DNA of 64,000 nt from Pedobacter sp. B4-66. GTDB lineage: Bacteria; Bacteroidota; Bacteroidia; Sphingobacteriales; Sphingobacteriaceae. Shown piece by piece: positions 44,091 to 53,103 of this stretch. How positions within the stretch are numbered: the first letter of the stretch is position 1; each line of letters starts with the position of its first letter. Under the pieces are notes generated by a model that had not been told where the DNA came from, made no database searches, and saw nothing but the letters and a program-made list of their open reading frames with translations. The stretch lies in assembly GCF_018492665.1 (NCBI RefSeq), contig NZ_JAFVME010000005.1, positions 372,001 through 436,000 of the forward strand. Direction: 5' to 3'. The translations under genes and the position numbers were made by a program.

Positions 44091-44902
44091 GGTTTTTGAT
44101 TGCTTTATTGGCACTAGCCTGTTTTAGTCCTTTCATATGTAGTGGGCAATCAGATTCGACAGTTGTTGCCACTGAATATGCCTATTTTGATTTACCTGAT
44201 AAAAGAATAGGAATTCTTAAGTCTATATATGAAAAGCCGAACTTAAGTTTTTTAGTATTGCACGATGATGAAAATACTGGTCTAAATGCGGCTAAAGCCT
44301 TCTGCAGAAGTAATGGTGGATCATTGACGGAACTCCAATACGGAAACGTTAGAAATATTTCTTTTGGAGGACAACCACCGAGATACGCTTTTGACCCTAA
44401 TCAGATATTTAATAACATGGGGCTAGAGAAAAGCTTAAAGAAATACAGCATTGGTAAAACTGTTGAAGGAACTGTAAAGCACGCTAGAGGACTTGCACTA
44501 TCATTATTTGAGCTTTATAAGCCAGATAGTTTAGGGTATATAATAACCCTTCATAACAATACCGACGAAAACTTTGGTATCCAATCCTATCAGCCCGGAG
44601 GGTATTTATTTGGAGTAGCTGACAGCATTTATGTTAATCCTGAAATGGATACTGATGATCTGATTTTTGTTACGGAACCTGCCTTTTTCAATTATCTGAA
44701 ACAGCAGAATATCAATGCGGTTTTGCAAAGTGTAAGTGCGTTGGACGGCTCCCTGTCTGTGTATGCTCAAATAAACAGAATTCCGTATGTAAATATTGAA
44801 GTTCAGCATGGGCATGACGATGAACATTTGCGATTAATTTATGCGGTTGAGCAGATGTTTAAAACAATAAGGTTTGATGAGTTTTATGCAAAAGGTAAAT
44901 GA
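44084..44902 (+). CDS. Secreted M14-like metallohydrolase (putative)
   Basis: Protein of 272 residues with a signal peptide (1-21). A possible zinc site of the M14/aspartoacylase type is visible: HxxE at H60-E63 (LVLHDDENTG), a third His at H157 (TLHNNTD) and a late candidate catalytic Glu at E239 (VNIEVQHGHDDE). FDPNQIF (103-109) recalls a substrate-binding DPNR motif. The family was not identified with certainty and the substrate is unknown; an amide or ester of a small molecule or peptidoglycan peptide is possible. It overlaps the AraC gene by 7 nt. Confidence 0.6.
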   Translation: MLRFLIALLALACFSPFICSGQSDSTVVATEYAYFDLPDKRIGILKSIYEKPNLSFLVLHDDENTGLNAAKAFCRSNGGSLTELQYGNVRNISFGGQPPRYAFDPNQIFNNMGLEKSLKKYSIGKTVEGTVKHARGLALSLFELYKPDSLGYIITLHNNTDENFGIQSYQPGGYLFGVADSIYVNPEMDTDDLIFVTEPAFFNYLKQQNINAVLQSVSALDGSLSVYAQINRIPYVNIEVQHGHDDEHLRLIYAVEQMFKTIRFDEFYAKGK

Positions 44903-44958
44903 GAGAGCTAAGAACATTTTTTAATAAAATATTATTCACAATTTATATAAATTTTCTA

Positions 44959-46287
44959 ATGAAAACTATTAGATCAAATGAGAGAAAACAAAGTAGTGGA
45001 TACAAGAAAAGTATAATGACATTACTTGTTGTGTCGCTTTGTAGCTTTGCTGGGAATGCACAATTCCTTAAAAGGTTAGGCAAGAATGTTGCCGAAAGAG
45101 CTGTAGAGCGTGGAGCAAATAAGGCTGCTGACAAGGTAGTTGATAAGCAAATTGATAAAGCATTTGAAGAAAAGGAAAAAGCTGAAAAAGAAAAAAGCGG
45201 AACAACCGAAGCTCCCGAAGAGAAGCAGGAGCAGATTGCCAGCTATTCGAAATTCGATTTCATACCTGGAGAGCAGGTGCTGTATGCAGAGGATTTTGTA
45301 CAAGATAATATCGGAGAACTGCCATTAAACTGGAATTCTAATGCAAATGGTACTTTAGTTGGCATTGAATCCCCAAAAGGAAACTGGCTAAAATTAAGCA
45401 AGGGGAAATACTTATCTGGCAGTAAACTAAAAACATTTGGGAATGATTATACAATCGAATGGGATATGATTTTAAATGTAGTATCTAAATCAGGGTATTA
45501 TCTTCCTCCCGTATCATTTGGAGCTTTTAGTAGTGGTGCAGATAGTAATGATGACAATAAATTTCTAAGTGACCACCGCCAGGTTCACTCATTTGAGTTC
45601 AAAATAGATCCTAATGAAAAACTAAATACAGCCATTGCAATGGCTAGCCATAATGCACATAAGGAGACCTTTCGAAGCGATCGAAAGACTTTGAGTGGAT
45701 TTGGAAAAACGATAAGAAAAGTGGCTCATTATGCCCTTTCTATACAGGGAAGCAGACTAAGGTTATGGATTGATGAAACTAAGGTGTTTGATGTTCCAAA
45801 AGCAGTAAATCCTGGGGCTACAATTAACCAGTTGTTTTTCGCAAGTGAGACGACAGGTGGATACGATGATGAAAATTATAGTTATCTGATCTCAAATATT
45901 AAGGTGGCTTCAGGTAAACCAGATACTCGGTCAAAGTTGATAACAGAAGGGAAGTTTGTGACTTCAGGAATTTTGTTTGATGTAAATTCAGATCAGATAA
46001 AACCGCAGTCATATGCTGTTCTTAAAGAAATTGGAGATGCTTTAACGACAAATCCCGATGTAAAAATCAAAATAATTGGCCATACGGATTCAGATGGAAG
46101 TGCAGCGTCCAATCTTGCCTTATCTAAGAAGCGCGCTGAGTCCGTTAAAAAGTTCCTTAATACTACTTTTTCCATAAAGGATGAAAGAATGGAGACCGAT
46201 GGGAAAGGACTAACAATACCTGTTGCTGATAACAAAACCCCTGCAGGAAAAGCTTCAAATAGAAGGGTTGAGTTTGTTAAGTTGTAG
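44959..46287 (+). CDS. OmpA-family outer-membrane protein
   Basis: Protein of 442 residues. A signal peptide ending in FAGNAQ is followed by a Lys/Glu/Ala-rich segment (about 50-90, likely coiled coil), a LamG-like beta-sandwich region (about 100-310) and a C-terminal OmpA peptidoglycan-binding domain (SGILFDVNSDQIKPQSY, IIGHTDSDGS, NLALSKKRAESVK, NRRVEFVKL). It probably tethers the outer membrane to peptidoglycan. ATG 44959 is chosen; ATG 44899 overlaps the preceding stop (ATGA) and ATG 45016 begins just before the signal core, so the start is not settled. Confidence 0.82.
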   Translation: MKTIRSNERKQSSGYKKSIMTLLVVSLCSFAGNAQFLKRLGKNVAERAVERGANKAADKVVDKQIDKAFEEKEKAEKEKSGTTEAPEEKQEQIASYSKFDFIPGEQVLYAEDFVQDNIGELPLNWNSNANGTLVGIESPKGNWLKLSKGKYLSGSKLKTFGNDYTIEWDMILNVVSKSGYYLPPVSFGAFSSGADSNDDNKFLSDHRQVHSFEFKIDPNEKLNTAIAMASHNAHKETFRSDRKTLSGFGKTIRKVAHYALSIQGSRLRLWIDETKVFDVPKAVNPGATINQLFFASETTGGYDDENYSYLISNIKVASGKPDTRSKLITEGKFVTSGILFDVNSDQIKPQSYAVLKEIGDALTTNPDVKIKIIGHTDSDGSAASNLALSKKRAESVKKFLNTTFSIKDERMETDGKGLTIPVADNKTPAGKASNRRVEFVKL

Positions 46288-46310
46288 TAGATATAATTAT
46301 ATAGGGGCGT

Positions 46311-46400
46311 AAAAATACACTGCTATAGGCGCTATACTGATTATGGTAGGTACCTTTGTTTTAATCTCTTAAAACTACCAGCAAAAAAAGTGTATTTTTG
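46311..46400 (+). promoter_or_regulatory. argH promoter with 11-bp inverted repeat
   Basis: The exact -7 box TATTTTTG (46393-46400) gives a leader of about 41 nt to the argH ATG. The sequence AGTGTATTTTT (46389-46399), overlapping the box, is the reverse complement of AAAAATACACT (46311-46321), 67 nt upstream. This may be paired operator sites or chance in AT-rich DNA. Confidence 0.5.
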
Positions 46401-46444
46401 CGCAAAACCTACCTGAACAATGCAGGTGTCTATAATAGATTATA

Positions 46445-47776
46445 ATGAAGATCTGGCAAAAAAACGTAAACGTAAATAAAGATATTGAAACTTTTACTGT
46501 AGGTAAAGACAGGGAACTGGATTTGCAAATGGCTGCTTTTGATGTGCTTGGTTCCCTTGCACATGTTGAAATGCTTGAAAGCATAGGCCTACTTACCGCA
46601 GATGAACTTAAGGAAATTCAAAAAGAACTTAAAAATATCTATGCCGATATTGAAGCCGGTAATTTTACGATTGAAGATACAGTAGAAGATGTACATTCTC
46701 AGGTAGAATGGCTACTTACCCAACGAATTGGAGATGCAGGTAAAAAGATCCATAGTGGAAGATCACGCAATGATCAGGTTTTAGTAGATCTTAAACTTTT
46801 CTTTAGAAACTGCATTGAGGAAATGGTAGGCAATACTACCGTTTTATTTGGTCAGTTATTGGAATTAAGCAATACGCATAAAGATAAACTTTTACCAGGC
46901 TATACACACTTGCAGATAGCCATGCCATCTTCTTTCGGATTGTGGTTTGGCGCATATGCTGAAAGTTTGGTTGATGACATGGAATTAATGCTTGCTGCGT
47001 GGAAGATCTGCAATAAAAACCCTTTGGGGTCTGCAGCAGGATATGGTTCTTCTTTTCCATTAAACAGAACAATGACTACTGAGTTATTAGGCTTTGAAAG
47101 ACTAAATTATAATGTGGTATATGCTCAGATGGGTAGAGGTAAAACAGAGCGCATCTTAGCACAAGCTATGTCGTCCGTTGCTGCCTCATTAGCTAAAATG
47201 GCAATGGATGTTTGCTTGTTTATCAATCAGAACTTTGGTTTCATTAGCTTCCCTGATGAACTAACTACCGGGTCAAGCATCATGCCTCACAAGAAAAATC
47301 CAGACGTATTTGAGTTGATTCGTTCTCGCTGTAATAAGATACAGGCTTTACCAAACGAGATTGCGATGATGATCACCAATCTTCCTTCAGGATATCATAG
47401 AGACCTTCAATTATTAAAGGAGAACTTGTTTCCTGCAATAACTTCTTTAAATGAATGTTTGGAAATGACTACCTTTATGTTGCAAAACATAAGCATTAAA
47501 GACAATATTCTTGCTGATAAAAAGTATGCGTACTTGTTCAGTGTAGAGGTGGTAAATGAACTTGCATTAAAAGGTACTCCTTTCAGAGAAGCATATAAAA
47601 TTGTAGGTGAGTCAATCGAAAACGGAACATTTACACCGGGTACAGAAATACACCATACTCACGAAGGAAGCATTGGCAACTTATGTAATAGTGATATTGA
47701 GGACATGATGGATGAAATCCTGTCTCAGTTTAAATTTGAAAAAACGAAAGAAGCGATTCAGCAATTGCTGTCCTAA
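46445..47776 (+). CDS. argH: Argininosuccinate lyase
   Basis: Protein of 443 residues of the fumarase/aspartase superfamily. HSGRSRNDQV (103-112), PGYTHLQ with catalytic H155, and the mobile loop signature SSIMPHKKNP (277-286) are all present. It cleaves argininosuccinate to arginine and fumarate, the last step of the pathway whose other genes end 6.5 kb upstream. It has its own promoter and is followed after 24 nt by an aminotransferase gene. Confidence 0.95.
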   Translation: MKIWQKNVNVNKDIETFTVGKDRELDLQMAAFDVLGSLAHVEMLESIGLLTADELKEIQKELKNIYADIEAGNFTIEDTVEDVHSQVEWLLTQRIGDAGKKIHSGRSRNDQVLVDLKLFFRNCIEEMVGNTTVLFGQLLELSNTHKDKLLPGYTHLQIAMPSSFGLWFGAYAESLVDDMELMLAAWKICNKNPLGSAAGYGSSFPLNRTMTTELLGFERLNYNVVYAQMGRGKTERILAQAMSSVAASLAKMAMDVCLFINQNFGFISFPDELTTGSSIMPHKKNPDVFELIRSRCNKIQALPNEIAMMITNLPSGYHRDLQLLKENLFPAITSLNECLEMTTFMLQNISIKDNILADKKYAYLFSVEVVNELALKGTPFREAYKIVGESIENGTFTPGTEIHHTHEGSIGNLCNSDIEDMMDEILSQFKFEKTKEAIQQLLS

Positions 47777-47800
47777 TCTTTACAATATAAAGCATAAGAA

Positions 47801-49054
47801 ATGAATGTATCAGTATTAGCAAACACCCTTATCGGCTCTGAAATCATTAAAATAGGTAACGAGGTTAATGATATGAAACGAAAGGGGGCGCAGATTGCAA
47901 ATCTGACAATTGGGGACTTTGATCCGTCGATTTTTCCGATCCCTGCTGAACTTAAAGAGGAGATTATTGATGCTTACCATCATAATCAGACCAACTATCC
48001 GCCTGCTGAGGGTATTTTACCCCTTCGTGAAACAGTAGTTGAGATTTTAAAGGACAGATATTCATTGAACTATGCTGTGTCGGATATTTTGATAGCAGGA
48101 GGTTCAAGACCTTTGATTTACGCAACTTATCTTGCATTAATTGATCCGGGTGATAAGGTGATTTATCCTGCCCCATCATGGAACAACAACCATTATTGCC
48201 ACCTTTCATCGGCAAAAGGCGTAGCTGTAGTAACTATAGTAGAGAATAACTTTATGCCTACTGCTGCTCAGTTAAAGCCACACTTAAAGGGAGCAACTCT
48301 ACTTGCGCTTTGTTCTCCGTTAAATCCAACTGGTACCATGTTTACTCAGGAGCAATTGGAAGAGATCTGTGAGGTGGTTATTGAAGAAAACAAAACCAGA
48401 GGTGCCGATGAGAAGCCTTTGTATATCCTGTACGATCAAATCTATTCTTTACTAACTTTTGGGCGTACACATGTTAATCCGGTAAGTTTACGTCCTGAAC
48501 TGAAGGAATACGTAATCTATATAGATGGAATTTCTAAATGTCTTTCTGCTACAGGCGTTAGGGTAGGATGGGCTTTTGGTCCGGAAGTTATCATTAGTAA
48601 AATGAAAGCTTTGCTTGGTCATATCGGAGCATGGGCGCCTAAAGCTGAGCAGGTAGCAGTAGCTAAATACTTTAAAAACAATAGTCTTGTTGATAATTTC
48701 CTGAACTCATTTAAAAAGCAAGTTCAAATTAGTCTTGATGAATTACATAACGGATTTCAGCAATTAAAATCCGAAGGCTTTAATGTAGATTCAGTGATCC
48801 CTATGGGGGCTATTTATCTGACGCTTAAAATCGATTACATAGGTAAAACCACACCATCAGGAGGATTGCTTAAAAATAGTGCAGATGTAAATTTCTACTT
48901 GATTAAAGAAGCTCAGGCTGCGTTGGTTCCATTCTCTGCTTTTGGAAACGACGAATCAATGGCCTGGTTTAGAGCTTCCGTTGGTGGATGCTCTTTGCAG
49001 GATATTAAAGACATGTTGCCAAGAATTAAAGCAGCACTAAGCAAGCTTAAATAA
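47801..49054 (+). CDS. Class I/II PLP-dependent aminotransferase
   Basis: Protein of 417 residues. PLP lysine K246 lies in IDGISKCLSATGVRVGWAFG, with N175-P-T-G (LNPTGTMF) and D212 (LYDQIYSLL) as cofactor contacts. The substrate may be aspartate, an aromatic or a branched-chain amino acid; the sequence does not decide. It lies 24 nt after argH and probably shares its transcript; a link to arginine metabolism (for example aspartate supply to argG) is only suggested by position. It ends 3 nt from the convergent prfC. Confidence 0.85.
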   Translation: MNVSVLANTLIGSEIIKIGNEVNDMKRKGAQIANLTIGDFDPSIFPIPAELKEEIIDAYHHNQTNYPPAEGILPLRETVVEILKDRYSLNYAVSDILIAGGSRPLIYATYLALIDPGDKVIYPAPSWNNNHYCHLSSAKGVAVVTIVENNFMPTAAQLKPHLKGATLLALCSPLNPTGTMFTQEQLEEICEVVIEENKTRGADEKPLYILYDQIYSLLTFGRTHVNPVSLRPELKEYVIYIDGISKCLSATGVRVGWAFGPEVIISKMKALLGHIGAWAPKAEQVAVAKYFKNNSLVDNFLNSFKKQVQISLDELHNGFQQLKSEGFNVDSVIPMGAIYLTLKIDYIGKTTPSGGLLKNSADVNFYLIKEAQAALVPFSAFGNDESMAWFRASVGGCSLQDIKDMLPRIKAALSKLK

Positions 49055-49057
49055 AAG

Positions 49058-50638
49058 CTATTTAAATTCTGAAGTTTTGTGGAATTCAATATCCGGATAA
49101 TCTCTCATGGTCATATTGATCATGAATTCATTATCTGCAAGGAAAACAGGGTTGCCGTCTTTATCCTGACCGATATGCTGTTGCTTACGTTTTAGGAATT
49201 CTTCTAATTTCTTCTTGTCTTTAGATGTTACCCAGTTTGATCTACCATAACTTAAGGTTCTGAAGTACGCTTTAGCGCCGTATTCATGTTCAAGTCTGAA
49301 GGCGATAACCTCAAATTGAAGCTCTCCAACAGCACCTATTATTTTCCTGTTTCCAGGTTGTTGTGTAAATAGCTGTGCAACGCCTTCCTCTGTAAGCTGC
49401 TGTATGCCTTTTTCAAGCTGTTTAGTGCGTAGCGGGTCTCTGTTCTCAACTTCCTTGAATATTTCAGGAGAGAAGCTAGGAATGCCCTTAAATTGCAATT
49501 GCTCTCCCTCTGTAAGGGTGTCGCCGATTTTAAAGTTACCGCTATCGTATAAACCTACCACATCACCTGGCCACGCTTCTTCTACAATGCTCTTTTCATT
49601 GGCCATAAAGTCCATTGGATTAGAGAATTTTAGTTTTTTACCTTGTCTGGTATGGAAATAGAATTTATTACGCTCAAACTTCCCTGAACATATTCTTAAG
49701 AAAGCAATACGGTCACGGTGTTTAGGATCTAAGTTCGCATGGATCTTAAAGACAAAACCTGAAAAGTTCTTCTCATTCACAAGAACTTCACGTTGTTCAG
49801 CCTCACGGCTTCTAGGGCTTGGGGCAATCTGAACAAAGGTGTCCAAAAGCTCTTTTATCCCAAAATTGTTAATAGCACTTCCAAAAAATACAGGAGCAAG
49901 TAAACCTTCAGTGTACATGCTCTTGTCAAGCTTGCCGTAAACGCCATCCACTAGTTCTAAATCGCCTTTTAAGCCATCAAGTTCTTTTGGCTTTAAAAAT
50001 TTGCCCAGGTTTTCATCATTCAGATCGCTTACTTCAATAACAGGTTCGCTAATCTTAGTCTTGTCTGGCTCAAATAAATTCAGGTGATTATTGTATATGC
50101 TGTAAACCCCTTTAAAAGTGTGTCCCTGTCCAATAGGCCAGGAAAGTGGGCATAAGCTGATATTAAGTTTGTTCTCAATTTCATCAAGTAAATCAAAAGC
50201 ATCCTTACCCTCACGATCCATCTTGTTAATAAAGATGATTACAGGAGTATTACGCATACGGCACACGGCCATTAACTTTTCAGTTTGCTCTTCAACACCC
50301 TTTACACAGTCAACCACCAAAATAACGCTGTCAACTGCCGATAAGGTACGATAAGTATCTTCAGCAAAGTCTTTGTGACCTGGGGTATCCAGTATGTTAA
50401 TGCGTTTGTTGCTATACTCAAATCCCATAACAGAGGTAGCCACGGAGATTCCGCGTTGCTTCTCAATTTCCATGAAATCGGAGGTATTACTTTGGTTTGC
50501 TTTATTCCGTTTAACTGCCCCGGCAGTATTAATAGCCCCTCCAAAAAGTAAGAACTTCTCGGTTAATGTAGTTTTACCTGCATCGGGGTGACTGATAATG
50601 GCAAATGTTTTTCGTTTTTCTATTTCCGGGTTAATCAT
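49058..50638 (-). CDS. prfC: Peptide chain release factor 3
   Basis: Translational GTPase of 526 residues. The P-loop SHPDAGKTT (16-24), switch [12 protein letters not shown]3 DTPGHKDF and G4 NKMDREGKD are present; RF3 rather than EF-G is indicated by length and by the C-terminal half lacking EF-G domain V. It recycles RF1/RF2 after termination. The start is ATG 50638: the frame extends to 50677, but a promoter box at 50675-50682 overlaps that extension. Confidence 0.93.
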   Translation of the reverse strand: MINPEIEKRKTFAIISHPDAGKTTLTEKFLLFGGAINTAGAVKRNKANQSNTSDFMEIEKQRGISVATSVMGFEYSNKRINILDTPGHKDFAEDTYRTLSAVDSVILVVDCVKGVEEQTEKLMAVCRMRNTPVIIFINKMDREGKDAFDLLDEIENKLNISLCPLSWPIGQGHTFKGVYSIYNNHLNLFEPDKTKISEPVIEVSDLNDENLGKFLKPKELDGLKGDLELVDGVYGKLDKSMYTEGLLAPVFFGSAINNFGIKELLDTFVQIAPSPRSREAEQREVLVNEKNFSGFVFKIHANLDPKHRDRIAFLRICSGKFERNKFYFHTRQGKKLKFSNPMDFMANEKSIVEEAWPGDVVGLYDSGNFKIGDTLTEGEQLQFKGIPSFSPEIFKEVENRDPLRTKQLEKGIQQLTEEGVAQLFTQQPGNRKIIGAVGELQFEVIAFRLEHEYGAKAYFRTLSYGRSNWVTSKDKKKLEEFLKRKQQHIGQDKDGNPVFLADNEFMINMTMRDYPDIEFHKTSEFK

Positions 50639-50674
50639 AAAGAGTTTAAGCGTGTTGTGCTTGATAAAAGGCTG

Positions 50675-50682
50675 CAAAGATA
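50675..50682 (-). promoter_or_regulatory. prfC promoter, -7 box TATCTTTG
   Basis: Exact TAnnTTTG match on the minus strand; predicted leader about 33 nt to the ATG at 50638. Confidence 0.6.
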
Positions 50683-50712
50683 AGGAAAAAAAAGCTTGGA
50701 ATGTGTAAAAGG

Positions 50713-50740
50713 AAAAGGCGACACATTTGTGCCGCCTTTT
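50713..50740 (-). terminator. Terminator after the DUF6600-like gene
   Basis: Stem AAAAGGCG (50713-50720) / CGCCTTTT (50733-50740), 12-nt loop, downstream of the minus-strand gene ending at 50756. Confidence 0.8.
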
Positions 50741-50755
50741 CTATATAAGATTTAT

Positions 50756-52075
50756 CTAGTCTCTTCCGTTTCTGGATGGCCTACTTTCTCTTCCGCCACC
50801 GTTATTTCCACGACTTTCAGAACCTCTTGATGGTCTGCTTTGCTCTACGCGTTCAGATCTTTGAGGCTGTGGCCTTGCTTGTTCTTGCCTAGGTTGTGCT
50901 TCGTGTCTTGGCTGTTGCGGAGCTCTTTCCTGTCTAGGTTGCTGAACCGGCTCTTGCCTTTGTTGAGGTTGAGGTCTAGGCTGAACTTCCTGCCTAGTTT
51001 GTCTCTCTTGTCTTGGCTGTGGCTCAATTCTTTCCTGTCTTGGTTGAGAAGGCTGTTGTCTCGGTTGAACTTCCTGTCTTGGCTGACTTTGATCTTGTCT
51101 TGTTGGACGATCTGGTCTTTGAGATGGAGAAGTGTTTCCTTGCGGTACTCTTTCTGGACGACTATTTACCCTGGTACCATCAGTTGTTCTGTTGTCAGTT
51201 GGCTGACTGCCATCTCTTGATACTCGGCCATTTGATACTCTTCCTTCAGTGTTGCCCCTGTCAACGCTATTACGGTCGGTTCTAGGACTTGCATACCCTT
51301 CACCACGAACTGGATTTCTTGGAGCTACATTTCCTGCATTGGTTTCCCTGCTGCTTCTGCCATTTGGCCTATATATTTCAACTTTGTTTCCGCTAATGCT
51401 ACTTCTGCCCGGTCTGCTACTTCTATCTATGTTGTATACGGGAACTGCTTGTCTGGTTGAGCGTCTGATATCGTCGGCCCTTGGACCACTGTAGTAATTA
51501 CGGTTGTTTCTTGAATAAACATTATTGATAATAGTTGTATTATGAATAATAGTTACGTTTCTGCGCGAATAGTAACGAGGAAAATCGTTGTAATAGATAT
51601 TTCTTTGAGGAACAAATACCCACCAAAGATCAGGGATATTGAAGTTAATATTGATATTCATCCCAGGGCCCATAGGTGCCCATCCATAATATCCGCCACC
51701 ACTTCTCCAGCTTACCCATGCCGGACCCCAAACGGTGTCAGGAATCCATACCCATTGACTATAACGATTATAAACCCATCTTCCATAATGAAAAGGAGCC
51801 CATCCCCAGTCGTAATTTGAAATCCATGTGTTACCATATTCAGTCATAGCCCATCGGCCATTTGAATAATAAGGTCTGAAATCTGCCTGTTCCACATCTG
51901 GTCGCCAAACGTAACCGTATTGCGAATCCTGAATCCAGGTGCCATAGGGAGATAACTCATCGTAAAAAGACTGTAAGGAAATATCCTCGTCTTGTGCCAT
52001 AACCCGCTGAGCGGTTCCGGTTAAGAGGAGCATGAGCCCCAGCACAATAGCCGGTAATTTGATGATGTTTTTCAT
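50756..52075 (-). CDS. Secreted DUF6600-like protein with Pro/Gln/Arg-rich tail
   Basis: Protein of 439 residues with a signal peptide (about 1-27). The N-terminal half has repeated aromatic blocks with the pattern YGTW...YGYVWRP, WGWAPFHYGRWVY and WGPAWVSWRSGG, typical of the WG/YG-rich DUF6600 proteins. From about residue 310 to 430 the sequence is low-complexity, made of imperfect PRQE, QPRQ and RPxQ units with strong positive charge, probably disordered and surface- or polyanion-binding. The function is unknown; this family often occurs with envelope-stress genes. Codon-level repetition in the tail explains spurious antisense ORFs at 50.84-51.29 kb. Confidence 0.78.
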   Translation of the reverse strand: MKNIIKLPAIVLGLMLLLTGTAQRVMAQDEDISLQSFYDELSPYGTWIQDSQYGYVWRPDVEQADFRPYYSNGRWAMTEYGNTWISNYDWGWAPFHYGRWVYNRYSQWVWIPDTVWGPAWVSWRSGGGYYGWAPMGPGMNININFNIPDLWWVFVPQRNIYYNDFPRYYSRRNVTIIHNTTIINNVYSRNNRNYYSGPRADDIRRSTRQAVPVYNIDRSSRPGRSSISGNKVEIYRPNGRSSRETNAGNVAPRNPVRGEGYASPRTDRNSVDRGNTEGRVSNGRVSRDGSQPTDNRTTDGTRVNSRPERVPQGNTSPSQRPDRPTRQDQSQPRQEVQPRQQPSQPRQERIEPQPRQERQTRQEVQPRPQPQQRQEPVQQPRQERAPQQPRHEAQPRQEQARPQPQRSERVEQSRPSRGSESRGNNGGGRESRPSRNGRD

Positions 52076-52375
52076 TGCGTGTGTGTTTTAAATTTACCTA
52101 ACGATATTTATATATCAATTTGAGTTCCAAATAATCTAAAAAGTTTAATCTATTTAAAAAATATTACATTATGATTATAGGGTGGGGCGTAATATTATTG
52201 GCTTAAGTGTAGTTTAGGCCAATATTTAATCGGTTTTTTGGTTTAAACAATTTATGGAAAATATTTTTTAATAGACTACATTTAGATAGAAGATTACGAT
52301 CTGCTTATAATATTTACTCCATCAAATGCGCTTTCCAGCGAATTATTTTCTTCTTTTGTAACCAAAACAAAATCT
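52076..52375. other. 300-nt intergenic region, two divergent 5' ends
   Basis: No ORF is seen. A 7-bp inverted repeat TATTGGC (52196-52202) / GCCAATA (52218-52224) with a 15-nt loop lies in the middle. No exact TAnnTTTG box was found for either flanking gene; TTCTTTTG at about 52353 is the nearest plus-strand candidate. Confidence 0.4.
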
Positions 52376-53089
52376 ATGACAAAAGGCACCTTATTTCTTA
52401 TTCCAGTACCTCTGGCAGAAAACGCAGCTCATAAATCTTTTACAAGTTATCTTGGAGATACCATCAATTCCATAAATACCTACATTGTTGAAAATGAGAA
52501 AACAGCGCGTAAGTTTTTGAAGGAAGCAGGAATAAAAGTACCTCAGAGCGATCTTGTAATCCATGATTATGGTAAACATAAGCGCAACGACTCTTTTGTT
52601 CCCTATTTTAAGGAACTAATGACGGGTAAGGATGTTGGTTTAATGAGCGAAGCAGGCTGTCCGGGTATTGCAGATCCAGGAGCGGATATCGTTGCCGAAG
52701 CACATAAAAGAGGTATTAAAGTAGTTCCACTTGTAGGACCAAGTTCTATTTTGCTGGCATTAATGGCTTCAGGTTTTAACGGCCAAAGTTTTACTTTTCA
52801 TGGTTATTTGCCTATTGATAAAGTAGAACGAGCTAAAAAAATTAAAGAACTTGAACAATTAGCAGATAAAAACAAGCAGACTCAAATTTTTATAGAAACG
52901 CCTTTTAGGAACAATCATTTATTTGAAGATGTATTAAAGAGCTGTCAACCTCAAACACTATTGAGTATTGCTAGTAACATTACTTCAGAAGATGAGTATA
53001 TTAAAACATTGCCAATTGCTTTGTGGAGAAAGGAAAGAATAGATTTACATAAAAAACCTACAATCTTTTCATTGTACCGTCAGTTTTAA
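52376..53089 (+). CDS. RsmI-like tetrapyrrole-methylase-fold methyltransferase
   Basis: Protein of 237 residues of the SAM-dependent tetrapyrrole methylase fold. GTLFLIPVPLAE, GLMSEAGCPGIADPGADIV and PLVGPSSILLALMASG correspond to the three conserved blocks of RsmI, the 16S rRNA C1402 2'-O-methyltransferase, but the second block reads SEAGCPGIADPG where RsmI has SDAGTPxISDPG. It may be a paralog with another substrate. The stop codon overlaps the convergent nadD stop within TTAA (53086-53089). Confidence 0.8.
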   Translation: MTKGTLFLIPVPLAENAAHKSFTSYLGDTINSINTYIVENEKTARKFLKEAGIKVPQSDLVIHDYGKHKRNDSFVPYFKELMTGKDVGLMSEAGCPGIADPGADIVAEAHKRGIKVVPLVGPSSILLALMASGFNGQSFTFHGYLPIDKVERAKKIKELEQLADKNKQTQIFIETPFRNNHLFEDVLKSCQPQTLLSIASNITSEDEYIKTLPIALWRKERIDLHKKPTIFSLYRQF

Positions 53090-53103
53090 CGGTACATATT
53101 TTT
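53073..53103. terminator. Hairpin spanning both overlapping stop codons
   Basis: The 8-bp stem TGTACCGT (53073-53080) / ACGGTACA (53089-53096) has an 8-nt loop and includes the last codons of the RsmI-like gene and of nadD. It is followed on the plus strand by a T-rich run, so it can act as a terminator lying inside coding sequence. Confidence 0.6.

Noticed and set aside
50840..51494. Several overlapping plus-strand frames opposite the Pro/Gln/Arg tail
   Set aside because: They are low-complexity Leu/Ser-rich readings of the repeat-rich coding strand, not genes; the repeats are irregular codon-level ones and not a CRISPR array.
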